Assembly (NCBI GenBank): GCA_025084515.1
Contig: JAJAGP010001685.1
Coordinates: 104,895 to 168,894, forward strand
DNA from: Ancistrus triradiatus
Lineage: Eukaryota > Chordata > Actinopteri > Siluriformes > Loricariidae
Length of the DNA stretch: 64,000 bases
Reading direction: 5' to 3'
Shown one piece after another: positions 11,217-23,224 of this stretch. The notes below the pieces were generated by a model. The model saw only the letters and a program-made list of their open reading frames with translations. It ran no database searches and had not been told where the DNA came from. Both the position numbers and the translations under genes were made by a program. Numbering within the stretch: the first letter of the stretch is position 1; each line of letters opens with the position of its first letter.

Positions 11217-12519
11217 AATATCTCAGGTATACATACTGTCTGCAATGAAATCAAATGAATTAAATCAAATGCTTGTTCATAGTGCTTGGAAAATAAATAA
11301 CTAAATAAACAGTTACTATAAAATACCATAGAGTTTGCTTTTACGTTCGAGGTGTAGTAAGTAAGCACAGATCGTGTAAAGCTTCTGTTGAGGATTTATT
11401 GGACACATGTGCCTTTGTGGCTGCGGAGGCCACACATTTTTGTACCCATATAATTATTTACATCTGATATATTTGCATTTCTAATTGTGGTGATGTCACT
11501 TCAGCAGAAATATATACCACTAAATCCGGGGAGTGTAAAAACTATCAATACCAGAGTAAAAACACAGAGAACTAACAGCACTTTAGAATTTATTTAATTA
11601 TTGAAATAACTCACCACCACGCGCCCAGCACGGCCATTTTGTTGACGGATTGCACCGTTACTATGGTGTTTCGGGGGCGTTATAACTCTGCATGTGAGTA
11701 ATTAATAAAGTGCTTAGTGACTGTAAATACCATGCTTAATAGAAGATTAAAAGCCATTGTTATATCATATACAGCTGGTGTTTATTTTATTTGAAAGGTT
11801 TTACGTCGTAACTTACAGCAAACGAATAAGAAACCATACCACGACTCACTGCGCATGCGCGTTTGCTCTACTCCGTGTCGAGAAAATTAATGGTGAACGC
11901 TATAAATATAAAGAGTGAATAACAAAGTGTGTAAAGCACGATATATTTCACAATTTGCTCCTGCTTCTACTCCCCAAACACACCTCCCAAAACATTTCTG
12001 AGTTTTGCATAACTGATGAACTAATGAACTGTTCAGGCTGTAGATGGCGCCAACAGGAATCTCTAAGAGCTCGGTTATTCAGAGAGTACAGACCCGACTG
12101 GAGAGCGCCGAAGTTGGTAGCTTTTGTTTGTATTTAACCCCTGAATATGACGAATTGTTGGTGATTATGGACGCAAATTGCGTTCCCCAAGGTCCACCTT
12201 TTAGAAAGACCAGCATATTTGTATATTGTGTGCCGTGTGGGTCAGTGTAACGATTGCTAGCATACACACCAAATCAGTGTCCATTGTTGGTGACCAGTAT
12301 ACTCTAGACTCTAAAGCCATTTGGAGATACCCTGCACACACTTATCTAGCAAAAATGGAAAAGAATATCAGATTATTTTCAAGTAGTATTTTAAAGAAAA
12401 CTAAACTGCTGATGTTATGGATTAGGATGAAAACAACAACGGTGATAGTGAACCAACCCCTCCACTGCTGCCACTCCATACTCCTGTTCAGGAATATCAT
12501 CTTGTTGTTTGGATACAGT
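11217..12519. other. Intergenic region, no supported gene
   Basis: No convincing exon was seen. At about 11615-11650 the minus strand has CAAAATGGCCGTGCTGGGCG followed by TGGTGGTGAGTT. This could be an initiation context and a splice donor for an upstream ANKRD53-like exon, but its phase does not fit the next known exon, so it is not called. Confidence 0.4.
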
Positions 12520-12712
12520 CTGTGGTAGCCTAGCGGGTAAGGTACTGGACTATGGACCAGAAGGTCAGGGTTCAAATCCCATCTCTGCCAAGCTGCCACT
12601 GTTGGGTCCTTGAGCAAGGCCCTTAACCCACAATTGCTTGGATTGTAAGATTGTATAACTTGTAAGTCGCTCTTGATAAGGGCATCTGCTAAATGCTGTA
12701 AATGTACAGTCC
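12520..12712 (+). repeat. tRNA-derived SINE
   Basis: An RNA polymerase III-like head carries an A-box-like TGGTAGCCTAGCGGGTAAGG (12522-12541) and a B box in GGTTCAAATCCC (12569-12580). It is followed by an unrelated body (CACTGTTGGGTCCTTGAGC) and the 3' end AAGTCGCTCTTGATAAGGGC with ATCTGCTAAATGC. This is the layout of fish V-like/otophysan SINEs that borrow a LINE tail. A second, inverted copy lies at 20541-20695. Confidence 0.85.
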
Positions 12713-13079
12713 CTAATTACAGCTGCAGTATATTTTATGATTAGCCTGTAGGCTTAGTCTGTGCTAGATTTTGGTCGATATTTATCGATCCTTTCTCTCA
12801 TGTGACGCCTTTCCAGATTGGCCGAAAGTGTGACTGGACATGATATGGATTATGCTTATTCTCTCCATGTCTCTCTCGAGCCTGAACAGTCAATACTTTA
12901 AACATTCGGAAGTATCATATGGTGGATATCGACCATGTAAACTCTTGAACTGAGAGAGACGAGTCACTCTGGGGGAGGTTATTCAAATGTGTAAAGAACT
13001 AGTGTTTAATGCTTAAACATTAAATATTAATTTGACTATAACAAACTCTTAATGTTTTACAGTCAGGGAGTGTACAAGG

Positions 13080-13232
13080 CCTAAAATGCACTGGGCATGT
13101 CTGAAATGAAACTGTTATGTTAGTATTTCAGAAACTGCTGATCTACTGGGAGTTTCACACACAGTGCCATCTCTTGGGTTTAGAGAGAATGGTCAGAAAA
13201 AGAAAAAATATCCAGTGAGGGCAGTTCTCTGC
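13080..13232 (+). mobile_element. Fragment of a Tc1/mariner-type element
   Basis: Landmarks are TTTCAGAAACTGCTGATCTA, GGGAGTTTCACACACAG and ATATCCAGTGAGGGCAGTTC. They match the 5' part of a common fish Tc1-like element that is also present as a longer relic at 35.15-35.67 kb. Only about 150 bp remain, directly left of the minisatellite. Confidence 0.6.
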
Positions 13233-13234
13233 TA

Positions 13235-14075
13235 TGGAGTTGTTGCTGTGGTGCCCTAGGTGGTTGTATTGTTGTTGCTTGGAGGTTTCTAGGGTGTCAA
13301 TATGGTATCTCAAGTGGTTTCTATGGTGTTGCTAGATGGTTGCTGTGGTATCCCAGATGGTTGCTGTGGTATTGCACGTGGTTGATTTGATGCTGTTAAG
13401 TGGTTGCTATGATGTCCCACGTGGTTGTTGCAAGGTGGTGGCTATGGTGTTATGGTATCCTAGATGGTTGCTATGGCTTCCCACGTGGCTGCTTTGATAT
13501 TGCTAGGTGGTTGCTATGATTTTGTTATGGGATCCCAAATATTTCTAATGTGTTGCTAAAAGGTTGCTAACTGGTTGCTATGGTGTCTTAGGTGGTTGCT
13601 TTGATGGTTGCTATGGTGTTGGTAGGTGTTTGCTATGGTATTTTAGGCTGTTAGATTGATGTTGCTAGGAGGTTGCTATGGAGCTAGGAGGTTTATATGG
13701 TATCTCAGGTGAATGCTATGGTGTACCCAAGATGGCTGCTGTGGTTTTTTTAAGTGGTTTCTATGGCATTTCACATGGCTGCTTTGATGTTGCTAGGTGG
13801 TTGCTATGGCATCCCAAGTGGTTGCTTTGATGTTGTTAGGTAGTTGCTATGGTGATCCTAGGTGGTTGCTATGGTGTTCTACATGGTTGCTTTGACGTTG
13901 CTATGGTGTTGTTATTGTAGCCCAGGTATTGTTATGGTGTTGTTAGGTGCTTACTATGGCATCCCACGTGGTTGCTAGCTGGTTGCTTTGGTGTTCCCAG
14001 GTGGTTGCTAGGGAGTTGCTATGGTATTTCAGATGGTTGCTATGGTGAGTCAGGTGGTTGTGTTACTAGTGTATT
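13235..14075. repeat. Degenerate minisatellite of GGTTGCTATGGTGT units
   Basis: More than 30 imperfect copies of a GTGGTTGCTATGGTGTTGCTAG-like unit fill about 840 bp. Spacing is irregular, near 20-25 bp, and blocks such as CCCAGGTGGTTGCTATGG and TTGATGTTGCTAGG recur as higher-order pieces. There is no coding potential. Confidence 0.92.
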
Positions 14076-15490
14076 TGCATCACTGTAATATGATTCATTC
14101 CTATGGGAAAACAATTCCGAAACCGTGTGTCCGATCAAAAATTCACCCTGGAAGTCGAACAATCGGTGTCGATATCTCAAAAACTACAGGACAAGTTACA
14201 TTGAGAAAATCCTGCGGAAAAATATCAATAAAGGAGAATAATATAAATTGCTTAACAATGTAGCTGCGCATTGCTTTGCATCGGATTACCCACAGTGAAT
14301 GTAAACTCATTGATCGGATAACTAACAAAATCTGATTATGCTCATGCACTGCTCTGTTGTAAGAAATATCAATAAATTCTTCTTGACTTGGTTGGGGAGC
14401 AAAATCTTGAACTAGGTGTGGAGTTTTTCTCGTGAAATGCATTCACCCTGGAAGTCAGTGGTGCAAAATGAATATGACTTCTCTTGCGAGTTTCACTGAG
14501 GTCTTAAAGCCTGGGGAGCGACTTAGGTCTAAGGGACTGATATGAGCTGGCGTTAGTCGGTGAAGTTGCTTGAGGCAGACGTGAAAACGAGATCATGGGT
14601 TTCTGGCGACGAATCTTTTTTTGAATCGACCAATAAGCGATGTGTGGGCTGGGTCAGGAATGTCAGCCAGTTTATGAAAGACTAGCCGTCGCTCTCTGCA
14701 GAGATGCTCTAAAGATTTAATAAACTCTTTATACCAGCTGCAGTATGAGTTCATGAGTCACCGTGTGCAGAGAGCTAAGCGAGAAATGTTCTGTGTTTTA
14801 ATGGTGAACCCGTTGGTGATAAACTCTAAACCTGAGCTGAGGGATGACTGTTCTGTGAACTTGAATTGAAAAAAAAGTGGGAGTACGAGAACAAACGGAG
14901 AGAGAGAGAGAGAGAGAGAGATGAATTCGGCAAAGGAGCCCTCACATCTCATTCATATTTGATGAGCCACCTAGTGAGGACCTCAGACCCTGGAGGGTCC
15001 TGAGCTGTTAGTGTAAGTGCGCTGATGTCCTCGCTCTGTCTCTCTCTCTGTTACCTCTCCCAACCTTCTTCCATTTAATATCTGTCTCTTACCAATTTTC
15101 CTGTTTTCTTTCTTAATTTTTCAATAAAAGTCAGAATTTATCTTCAATTTAATGTCCCCCCCCCCCAACCCGACGCTAATGCACCATGTCACATTCTGCA
15201 GTCACAGTGCGAGCCTGCTGTGTGCAGTGACCGCTCCACGACCCCGTCCCACGCCCCCACACTGTACAGCGGGATGAGGACGAGTGGATGCAGTATCTTT
15301 TATTAATGAACATATAATAAGATGCATTTCAGTCGAACTGTAGCGACTTGCGTGTTGATCGTCGGCCCTGGAGACAGTCATTAGTATTATGTTTCCACCG
15401 CCGTCAGAATGATTTGTGTTATTCTGTGTTAATTATTTACGCAACGACTAGCGGAGGATGAGACGATGCCTCCTTTGCTTTTTCTTCTCC
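14076..15490. other. Intergenic region, no gene; short simple repeats
   Basis: It holds a (GA)n tract at 14898-14922, a C run at 15153-15165 and unclassified moderately repetitive sequence. No exon or RNA gene was recognised. Confidence 0.5.
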
Positions 15491-15494
15491 CCGA

Positions 15495-16062
15495 AAGAGT
15501 CTTTGAGGAGCAAAGGTGTGAGAAATGTTTAAAAATAATGTTCCTCAAAGAAAGATTGGATGGCGTTTCCATGTTTCTCCCTCTATTCAAGGGGGAATTT
15601 CATGGAGGAATTTCCTAAAAAGCTTAAACTGAAGAGGGGTGATCTCCGCTCCCTCAGATGGCATTGCATCAAGAACCGCCATTCATCAATAGGTGATAGA
15701 ACCACATGGGCAAGGGATTCCTTTTTCAAACCTTTATCAAGCTCTACAATACAGAGTTACATTCACAGATACCACTTAAAATGTTACTGTGCAAAAAAGA
15801 AGCCTTCTGTTATAACCATGTCCAGAAGGGGCGTCGACTTCTCTGGGCTCGGAGGATCTGGGATGGACCATCACCCAGTGGGGACGGGGATTGTGCTCAG
15901 ATCCATCAGTATAACAGATCTTTTTTTGGACCATCCAGACTGTTATCAGTCAAAAACAAGTCCAAAAACCAGGCTCTGTCATGGTATGGGGTCGGGTCAG
16001 GGCCCTCAGTCAGGAGGAGAAGACCCTGGCTTTTACCAGAACGTGCTTCTAATTTATATTGT
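15495..16062 (+). pseudogene. Degenerate Tc1/mariner transposase copy
   Basis: The plus strand carries GAGTCTTTGAGGAGCAAAGG, AACAATGTTCCTCAAAG-like sequence, then pieces of the transposase reading frame: KLKRGDLRSLRWHCIKNRH, SYIHRYHLKCYCAKKKP and the later block CTGTCATGGTATGGGGTCGG (SVMVWG). It has frameshifts and a truncated 3' half. It is the same family as the palindromic MITE at 2.9-3.6 kb. Confidence 0.8.
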
Positions 16063-16159
16063 TCTACAATTTAGATCGATCTGGAAATGTTTTTTAATTA
16101 CAAATAATTTAATCAGCAAAATAATTCGAGTGAAAAGTTAAAAATAAATCACATACATT

Positions 16160-16860
16160 TAAGAATTGACTAGTATGTGGTGTGTATTTCATTACCTTAT
16201 TAGTATTTGATCAGTACTTTTTCAGTACTGATCGTTACTTTATTCATTTTTGGGAAATATTTTATTAGTATTAAATTTTTTTTTGATCAGTCATTAATAG
16301 CGTAAGATTATTACTTTATTAGTATTTAAGAATTTATTAGTATTAGTATGTTTTTAGTATTTCACCAGTAATTTATTGGTATTTTTGTAACATTTGATCA
16401 GTATTTTTAGTATTTAATAATTTATTAGTATTTGATCAGTACTTTTTTAGTATTGCTCGTTACTTTATTCATATTTGGGTAATATTTTATTAATAGTTAA
16501 TTAGTTCTTTTAATATTTGATCAGTCATTAATAGCACAAGACTATTACTTTAGTGTTTAATAATTTATTGGTAATTAATCAGTGCTTTATTAGTATTTCA
16601 TCAGCACTTTTATTAGTGTTTGATTTATTAGCATTTATTAGTAATCAATTTATTAGTATTTGGATTATTAGGACTTTACTAGTATTTGATTATTGTTTTA
16701 ATAGTATCTGATCAGTCCTTTTAGTATTTGTTCATCAATTTATTAGCATTTATAACAGTGTATTGGTAATTGATCAGTTCTTTATTAGTAATTGATTAGT
16801 GCTTTATTAGTATTTAACAATTTATTGGTAATTGATTAGCACTTTATTTATGGATTGTCA
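16160..16860. repeat. AT-rich tandem array of TTTATTAGTATTTGATCAGT units
   Basis: About 700 bp are built from short imperfect units mixing TTATTAGTATTT, TGATCAGT and ACTTT. The palindrome TGATCA recurs many times. At least two longer internal blocks repeat (compare 16205-16330 with 16430-16560), so there is a higher-order period of roughly 230 bp. It is noncoding. Confidence 0.85.
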
Positions 16861-17849
16861 GTGCATAGGCCCTGCAGGGGGCGCTGTTAATCGAGTTAAG
16901 CTGGCTGCGTTTATTGCTCACATTGCTCAACATCTCTATTATAACATCATGGGATCGTTAATGTAAGCGACACGTTGTACGGCGTGAACAGACAGCAGCT
17001 GTGCACTGATCAGAAACTACGGAGCTAACCATTAGCTAAAGCTTATTTTAAATGATAGTGTTGTAGACAGACCCTTCCCTCGAGCTGATGGGCACAGAGC
17101 TGGTAGATGAGTGTCTGTGCTGAGGCACACTGTAAGACTCTGTGAGACTCTAGATGTCTCCTGCTGCATTTACTGCGCAGCTCTGTAGCAGTGCTGGCAG
17201 CGTAGGGCTATTTTTGTTGATGCTAATTTGCTCTGTGTTGGAGCGCCAGTTCACGGCTCGGTCAGCCTTCTCTGATACTATACTCCCGTTTGTCTCCATA
17301 AAGGTTTTCCCGTCAACTCGCGTTAACGTCACCGGGCCTTTGAACTGTGAGTGCACTGCAACATGGGAGGGGGTTCATGACATACCCAGTGCGCAGGGTC
17401 CTAAAGTCCTGACCAGAGAGAAATGGAAAGACCATTTTAAAAATTAAGGTGGTGATTATGGTGTTTATTTTTGATGGATGATGGATATTTATGGTTGGTG
17501 GACCTTTCTCAGTCCAGCAGGGAAAATGAGGTGTTTAAATCCTCCAGCACTGCTGCCTGAGCCACTCGTACCAGAGCAACACACCAAAATAATCACACAT
17601 TAGTAATCACTCAGTAAAAATACAAACTATTAGACTTGTGATTCTTAGCTCCTCTTTGCTGGCATAGAGGCCAAACAGTGGGCCATGTTACATTACCACA
17701 GACAAGAATTTTGACCTATTTCCCTGTACTATGCCCAGTCACAGCTTCTAGGTCCTCCAGAAGTTGACCATCCGTGTGAGTTGCCCAAACCTCAACGTGC
17801 TCCAACTAAATCCAAAGGAGCAGAGGCTCTACTCTAGGCTCCCCCCAGA
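16861..17849. other. Intergenic region, no gene seen
   Basis: No protein-like frame was recognised. The open frames at 17150-17450 show no family features. GGCCCTGCAGGGGGCGCTGTT at 16868-16888 is a motif often seen in fish repeats. Confidence 0.4.
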
Positions 17850-19000
17850 TTGAGAAACTCCCTAAACTGTCTCAGAGTGACAGCAACTCTGTGTAGGACC
17901 CCCATTTCTTCCACTAGCACTCATGGCCGTACTCTTTTGGTCACTACCCAGAACGTTAAGATGGCTGCAAAAGGGCTGCTGCTGCAATCTGTTTATCATG
18001 GTTTATCAATCGAACGCTCTCTTTTTGTATCACTCGTCTACCAGGGGCAAGTTTCCTGCCCTCACCACAGTTGCCAAGTTCGTGTATTATATGCGACTTT
18101 GGGCTTATTTTTCCATAAGGTTGCTTATAAATACTGGTTGTCGAGGATACAGTCCCAGTCCATAGCAGTCCAGGTTTCTTGTTCACGACACCACTGCAAA
18201 CAAAGGCAATGGTGGCTGGCAGTCAATGGCAGGACACATAATGGGAGCCATGACAACAAATTTTCTTCTGCTAAGCTCCAGCAAATGGTCCGGGCAGAGA
18301 CAGGGGTGTGTAGTGAAGGTGTGTCTGGATGGTGGATAATGGAACTGTAGGAGCTGCTAGTCCCACATCTGTGTCAGTGTATCAAATGATCCTCTCTACT
18401 GGGGGTCTGTCTGGGTCATCCGGAGCCTGTTCACCATGTGTGTGTGCCCCCATAAAACCACTGCTCCCAACACCTCCTAACAGCTAGGTCAGAATGGCCC
18501 AGTTGGAGGCAATTCATCAATATGACCATCCTGCTTCTCTCAGTCCAGTGATACTCCTTGTTTCTCTGGCAACACTGGTCCTCACCTGTACAGAGTACTC
18601 CACTCTTTTCCAGGAGAGAGAGAGAGAGTACCATGGCCTTGGACTTGGAGGTGCTGACTGTCATCTCAACTGCTTCACGGTCAGCAGCAATTTGCTCAAA
18701 GGCATGTCAAAGGTCTGCCTCGGTTGGGCAAAAGGCCAATATTGTCTGCAAGTAACAAGGACATTATCTCTAACCCCTCATAACAGACCTCTGTCTAGCC
18801 TTGATATCCTGTCCATGACTATCACAGACAGGAGAAAAGATGCACCAACCTTGAGCGACTTCGACTTAACACCAAGTCATGCCAAAGAGACCAGACTGTG
18901 GTACCTCAAAATTCCCCCCACAAACGGGGACCAAAACTCCAGTTTGCCAGTATAAAGCCTCCATTAAATACCTCCATTAATGTGGTTTCTAACCACCACA
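17850..19000 (-). pseudogene. Relic of a non-LTR retrotransposon reverse transcriptase
   Basis: On the minus strand, 18664-18600 encodes MTVSTSKSKAMVLSLS followed by KSGVLCTGEDQ. This is close to the segment just after the active-site block in RTE/Rex-like fish LINEs (STSKSE-MVLSRK-VECPLRVG pattern). Flanking sequence (18600-18960) matches further back in the same polymerase. There are many stops and the catalytic YADD block is not readable. The part 17850-18430 is probably related repeat DNA, without a recognised frame. Confidence 0.55.
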
Positions 19001-20195
19001 TTGGCCCCGGCCATAGTTAAGAGTCTCCAACCTGCCAGAGACTTGCACAATTGGCACTGCATCCTGAGAGGAGGACCGTAAGGTTAAGATCTGTCCACTG
19101 CTCCACAACATCCCCAGTAGAGGTCAACACCTCCCTACCCCTACTTAATAAAGATTGCAGATGCCATCACAGTGCTATTGGCCAACTTTTGTTATGTAGC
19201 TCAGTCCTCCTGAGTTGCCGGTGAATCTGGAGATCCCTCCCAGAGAGGTGTCCTTCTGTAACTTGACAGCTGTCCTCACTTGATGTCCTTTGGTTACCAC
19301 CCAATACTGTTGTTTGTGGAAAATGCATATCTGCTTAGTGAGTGAATCACTGGGCGTAGCTGAAAACACACACCAAATGGGGCCTGACCTTCACTTTGCA
19401 AACCAAGCCTGGGGTTTGAACCCAGGTCCTCAGGAACTGCTTGTTCCAGCAGTGTGCATGCACACACTTGTGAAGAATGCATCGCCTGGACTATTTTCCC
19501 CACGTCTTCCCAAAGACAAAAGCCCTGCTAGTGCCAGCGATGCATCACAACACACACAATCAGAACGGATGGGTTCAGAGCTGCGCTGGCACAAGCCACC
19601 AGATTTCTCAGCTCTAAAGTGCTCTGTCTCTTTAAAGTGTGACTTTTCTTGAGACGTTATTCGACCTCGGTTTCCTTACACCCTGTCCATCTGTGTTACT
19701 AACCCCAGTGAGGGTCTGACAGACAGGACGTCACCGCGTCCAAGTCGCAAACGCTGATAGATCGAGATGGAGCTGTTCTGCTCTGAAGTAGGAGTCCACA
19801 TATACAGAGTTTGTCTCCTCGTATTTAGTCTCTTGCGTGGTCCTAACGAGCATCGCAAACGTATTTCCTTGAACAAATACAGAAAGTGCGTGTATACTGA
19901 CCACAGCAGGTGCAACATTTCCATCAATCTTTAATCCAGTGCCTCTGAAACGCTGTACGTGCTTTATCACACTCTCTGCGCCGCCATTAAATTTTCATCG
20001 AGGTAAGCGAGATAAAATGGAAATGGGTCCTGTTATTTCTTCATCCTCATCTTTTTCTGTCACTCGGAGAGAAGCTCACTCCCCTCTGATCCATGCCTGG
20101 GTGTCAGACGGTGCGAGACGTTTTTCCAGAACGGATGATCTTTAGCGTTACTGCGGGTGATGGGGTGTTACTCACGTAATAACTGAGATATTTAC
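19001..20195. other. Intergenic region, no supported gene
   Basis: Short frames at 19290-19650 and 19676-19970 have no family features and no coherent splice sites. Nothing else was recognised. Confidence 0.4.
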
Positions 20196-20199
20196 TGAT

Positions 20200-21275
20200 G
20201 ATTAATAATACACACAAACTGCTTGCTGTAGGTCCTTCCAAGCGGTTCCAAAACATTAACCTTATTCTTTTTTAACCGTTCTTTAGTAGCATTAATTAGT
20301 TTATCATCATCTTGCTGCATGACCCACGTTCTCTTGAGATCCAGTTGATTTTCCTTTAGATTTTGCTGCTGTAATTCAGAATGCATTGTTCCTGGATCAG
20401 ATGTAAAACAGCAAACCACGATACTACCGCCACCATGTTTCACAGACGGGATAAGGTTCTCATGCTGGAATGCAGCGTTTTCCATTCTCCACACACAACG
20501 CTACTCATTTATACCAAAAAGTTCTGTTGTGGTCTCATTTAGAAGACACCCTTATCAAGTCTGACATACAACTGGACCCAACTCACTCAAGAACCCAACA
20601 GTGGCATCTTGCAGATTGGCAGAGGTGGGATTTGAACCCTAGACCTTCTCATCTATGGTCCAGTGCCTTAACTACTAGGCTACCTCAGTCTCAGCCAACC
20701 ACAAAATGTTTTTCCAATAACCTTCTGTCTAAACAGGCAGCAATGTCCATTTTGCAGAGCAGTGTCTTTCTCCTGATGTTGGACTCATGAACATTAATAT
20801 TAGCCAATGTGAGAGAGACCGTTAGTTGCTCAGAAGTTACACCATGGACGAATACAACCCTTGCTCTTGGAGTGATCTTTGTTGGTCAACCACACTCTGA
20901 GTTTCCCCCATTGGAATCTGTCTGACTGGTGATTGGTGGAGTCCAAACATTTTAGAGATGGTTTTCTAAGCTTTCCCAGCCTGACGAACATCAGCGTCTC
21001 TTTTTCTGAGCTTTGTTCCATGATACACTACCACAACGTGTGTTGTGAAGATCAGACTTTGATAGATCCCCGTTTAAACACCTGACTCTAATTTCACATT
21101 CACATTAACTGCTAATCCTCACAAATATTTAATATTGGATGGTTTTCCTCAATAAATAAATTACCAATTATATATTTGTATCTAACTCGTTTAATCGGGT
21201 TCTCCTTTTAGGACTCGTGTGAAATTCCGATAATGTTTTAGGTGATATTTAGGCAAACTTTCAAGCATCACTGTA
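20200..21275 (-). mobile_element. Degenerate Tc1/mariner element interrupted by a SINE
   Basis: It is the same family as 5811-6812 and the same orientation. Landmarks are CAAAACATTAACCTTATTC, CTTGCTGCATGACCCACG, ACCACGATACTACCGCC, CATGAACATTAATATTAGCC and the right terminal block GCAAACTTTCAAGCATCACTG ending near 21272. It keeps the central part missing from the 5.8 kb copy but has many deletions and lacks the left end. A SINE splits it at 20541-20695. Confidence 0.85.
20541..20695 (-). repeat. tRNA-derived SINE inserted in a Tc1 element
   Basis: In minus orientation, GGGTTCAAATCCCACCTCTG (reverse of 20619-20638) is the B-box region and ACTGGACCATAGATGAGAAG precedes it. The 3' end carries CTTGATAAGGGTGTCTTC-like sequence, the tail of the copy at 12.5 kb. 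The Tc1 sequence is continuous across its two ends (GTGGTCTCATTT before, CCAACCACAAAATG after). Confidence 0.8.
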
Positions 21276-23220
21276 GAAATAGGTCATAAAAGAGTAGGAA
21301 TAGTTCATAAAAGGTATTTATTAGAAATCATCAACTCTTAAAAGAAAAAAAAAAACAAAACAGCACGATGTTTAAATGTGGACCTTTTGTAAATGTGTTG
21401 TTCGTTCTTTGAATTCCTCAACGCTAATGGAAAGTTGTAAAGCACTTACGCTACACAAGCTCCCTCTGCTGGCCGCTTTGAGTATTACAGATAATCCACG
21501 CTACAGCATAAAACCGGTTATTCTTAACGTTTTTAGCCTAAATATGAATTCCTACCGGTGTTGTAAAATTAAATAGCGTATCACTCTGTCTTAACTGTTG
21601 ATGTACGTGCTTTTTGAGGCATCTCAGTCCTTATTTCCCGGAAAATGTGAGCCTATGAGACGGCACTGTATATAATCCTGGTTTGTGTCTCATTAGCTAT
21701 CTTTCATAGTCTGGCATTGCCCCACCGAATGCATTCATCTGGAAGGAAGAGCTCCAGTTTCAGGGCAGGACAGAGCGCTGGCATTATTAGAGGCCAGTTT
21801 GGCGGTGAGTGAGTGCCTGGCAGACATTTTGTGCTGATTTTAACCCAGATTTTCATGTAGCAGACTATGATTTGATGTGCTTTGGATGTTTGTATAAAAT
21901 ATATCATAAAATACCTAGTCAGTATCCAAGATAAGTGTACCTTGTACATTCCTGGATTTATGACCATTGTTTTGATCAAACAAATGCTTCCTGCATCGAC
22001 ATCTATTATCTATATACATGTAGTTAAGGTCAGGTCTGATCAATTTTGGCTCCTCGTGTTCCATCATGTTTAATGAATTCACCTTCGGAGAGATCCGCTT
22101 GACCTTTCTGAGATGACTTGCAGGTGCAGTCAGCATAAAGAGCTTCTTAAAATCACATTAGTCTGCTTTATCAAAAGGGCATCTGCAGGCCAAACCCCGC
22201 ACAGATACCTCAGTTTGGTCCTAAACATAAGTGAAAGTAGAGACGCTGAAAATAAATCGTCTCCAGTAAAAGCAGATGTTCTCTGTTTAGGTTTTTAGTC
22301 GAGTAAAAGCTCAAAAGTGCTTGCTTTTAAATGGACTTAAGTATTAAAAATAAGTAGAGTAAAAGGTGTGGGTGCTGTTGCCCAATATCATTGGCCAGTC
22401 TACTGTTCAGTTAATCTGTTTCTCAACAAGTCTTTACCCAGTTAACACTAGCACGAACAGGAACTTTCAAAACATTACTCAATAAATTACATGAGATATT
22501 TAATACTTTATTATAAAATAAGCTTTATTTTAATGATTTTGCCCGGCTCTCGCAAGTGTTTTAAGTATGTTTAATGTACGCTACACACTACGATGCCCTC
22601 CTCAACTTGGCAGTGTGTGACCTGTGGCGGGAGTGATGAGCCATGGGAAATGTAGTGAGGAAAACTGCGTGAGGAAAATCACGATGGTGTTTGAAACATG
22701 TTAAACGTACGCTACGCTATGAGATATTCAGTATGTAGTAAACTTCTCTGTATACGATAAATTCAGCAGTCCAGAGCTGGGCCGGCACTGGACTGAGCCC
22801 AGACCTCCGTACCTCTGATATCCTTTATCTGGGTGCTGTGCATGGCGGCTGTGTAATCCATTCTCTGTGTTTTCAGCAGAAATGAACTCACCAGTTTCAC
22901 CACGATGCTCCAAATGGACAAGTTTATGACCAAGTATTAATTATTTCCGATAAAAAGCTGCACAAGAACGCTGGAAACTCTGCCGACTCTTAAAACCTTT
23001 TGAATAATAATGAGGTAGTAAATCAGACGTTCGCCTACTCTGTCGAGTGCCGGAACCCTTCATTAGAAAATCCATTATTCAAATGAGTTATTAACCACTG
23101 ACAGAAATAACATGTTGAATTGGTGTTCAATGGGATGGTGTTTTTTTTTTGTTTTTTAAAGGCGATAACTGCTAGAAGTGATGTAGGCTTACGGTCCCAA
23201 CACTGGCTTAATAATGTGCC
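21276..23220. other. Intergenic region, no gene seen
   Basis: No convincing exon, RNA gene or element was recognised over about 1.9 kb. CTCCCTCTGCTGGCCGC at 21461 is a common fish repeat motif. Confidence 0.4.
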
Positions 23221-23224
23221 GTGT

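Noticed and set aside
10918..11304. Open frames with long Tyr-Ile and Cys-Val runs
   Set aside because: They are translations of (TA)n and (TG)n microsatellites and have no gene structure.
11615..11650. ATG with GTGAGT donor as the first exon of the ANKRD53-like gene
   Set aside because: The exon would end with two leftover bases, while the exon at 10154 needs one; the joined frame hits a stop.
12525..12600. tRNA gene, from A-box and B-box-like sequence
   Set aside because: The head is followed by a SINE body and LINE-like tail, and no complete cloverleaf with paired acceptor stem was seen.
17150..17447. Overlapping open frames on both strands
   Set aside because: About 70-97 codons without domain features, within the length expected by chance.
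19676..19970. Minus-strand frames as a possible exon
   Set aside because: No recognised family, no matching splice sites in one frame, and no neighbouring exons.
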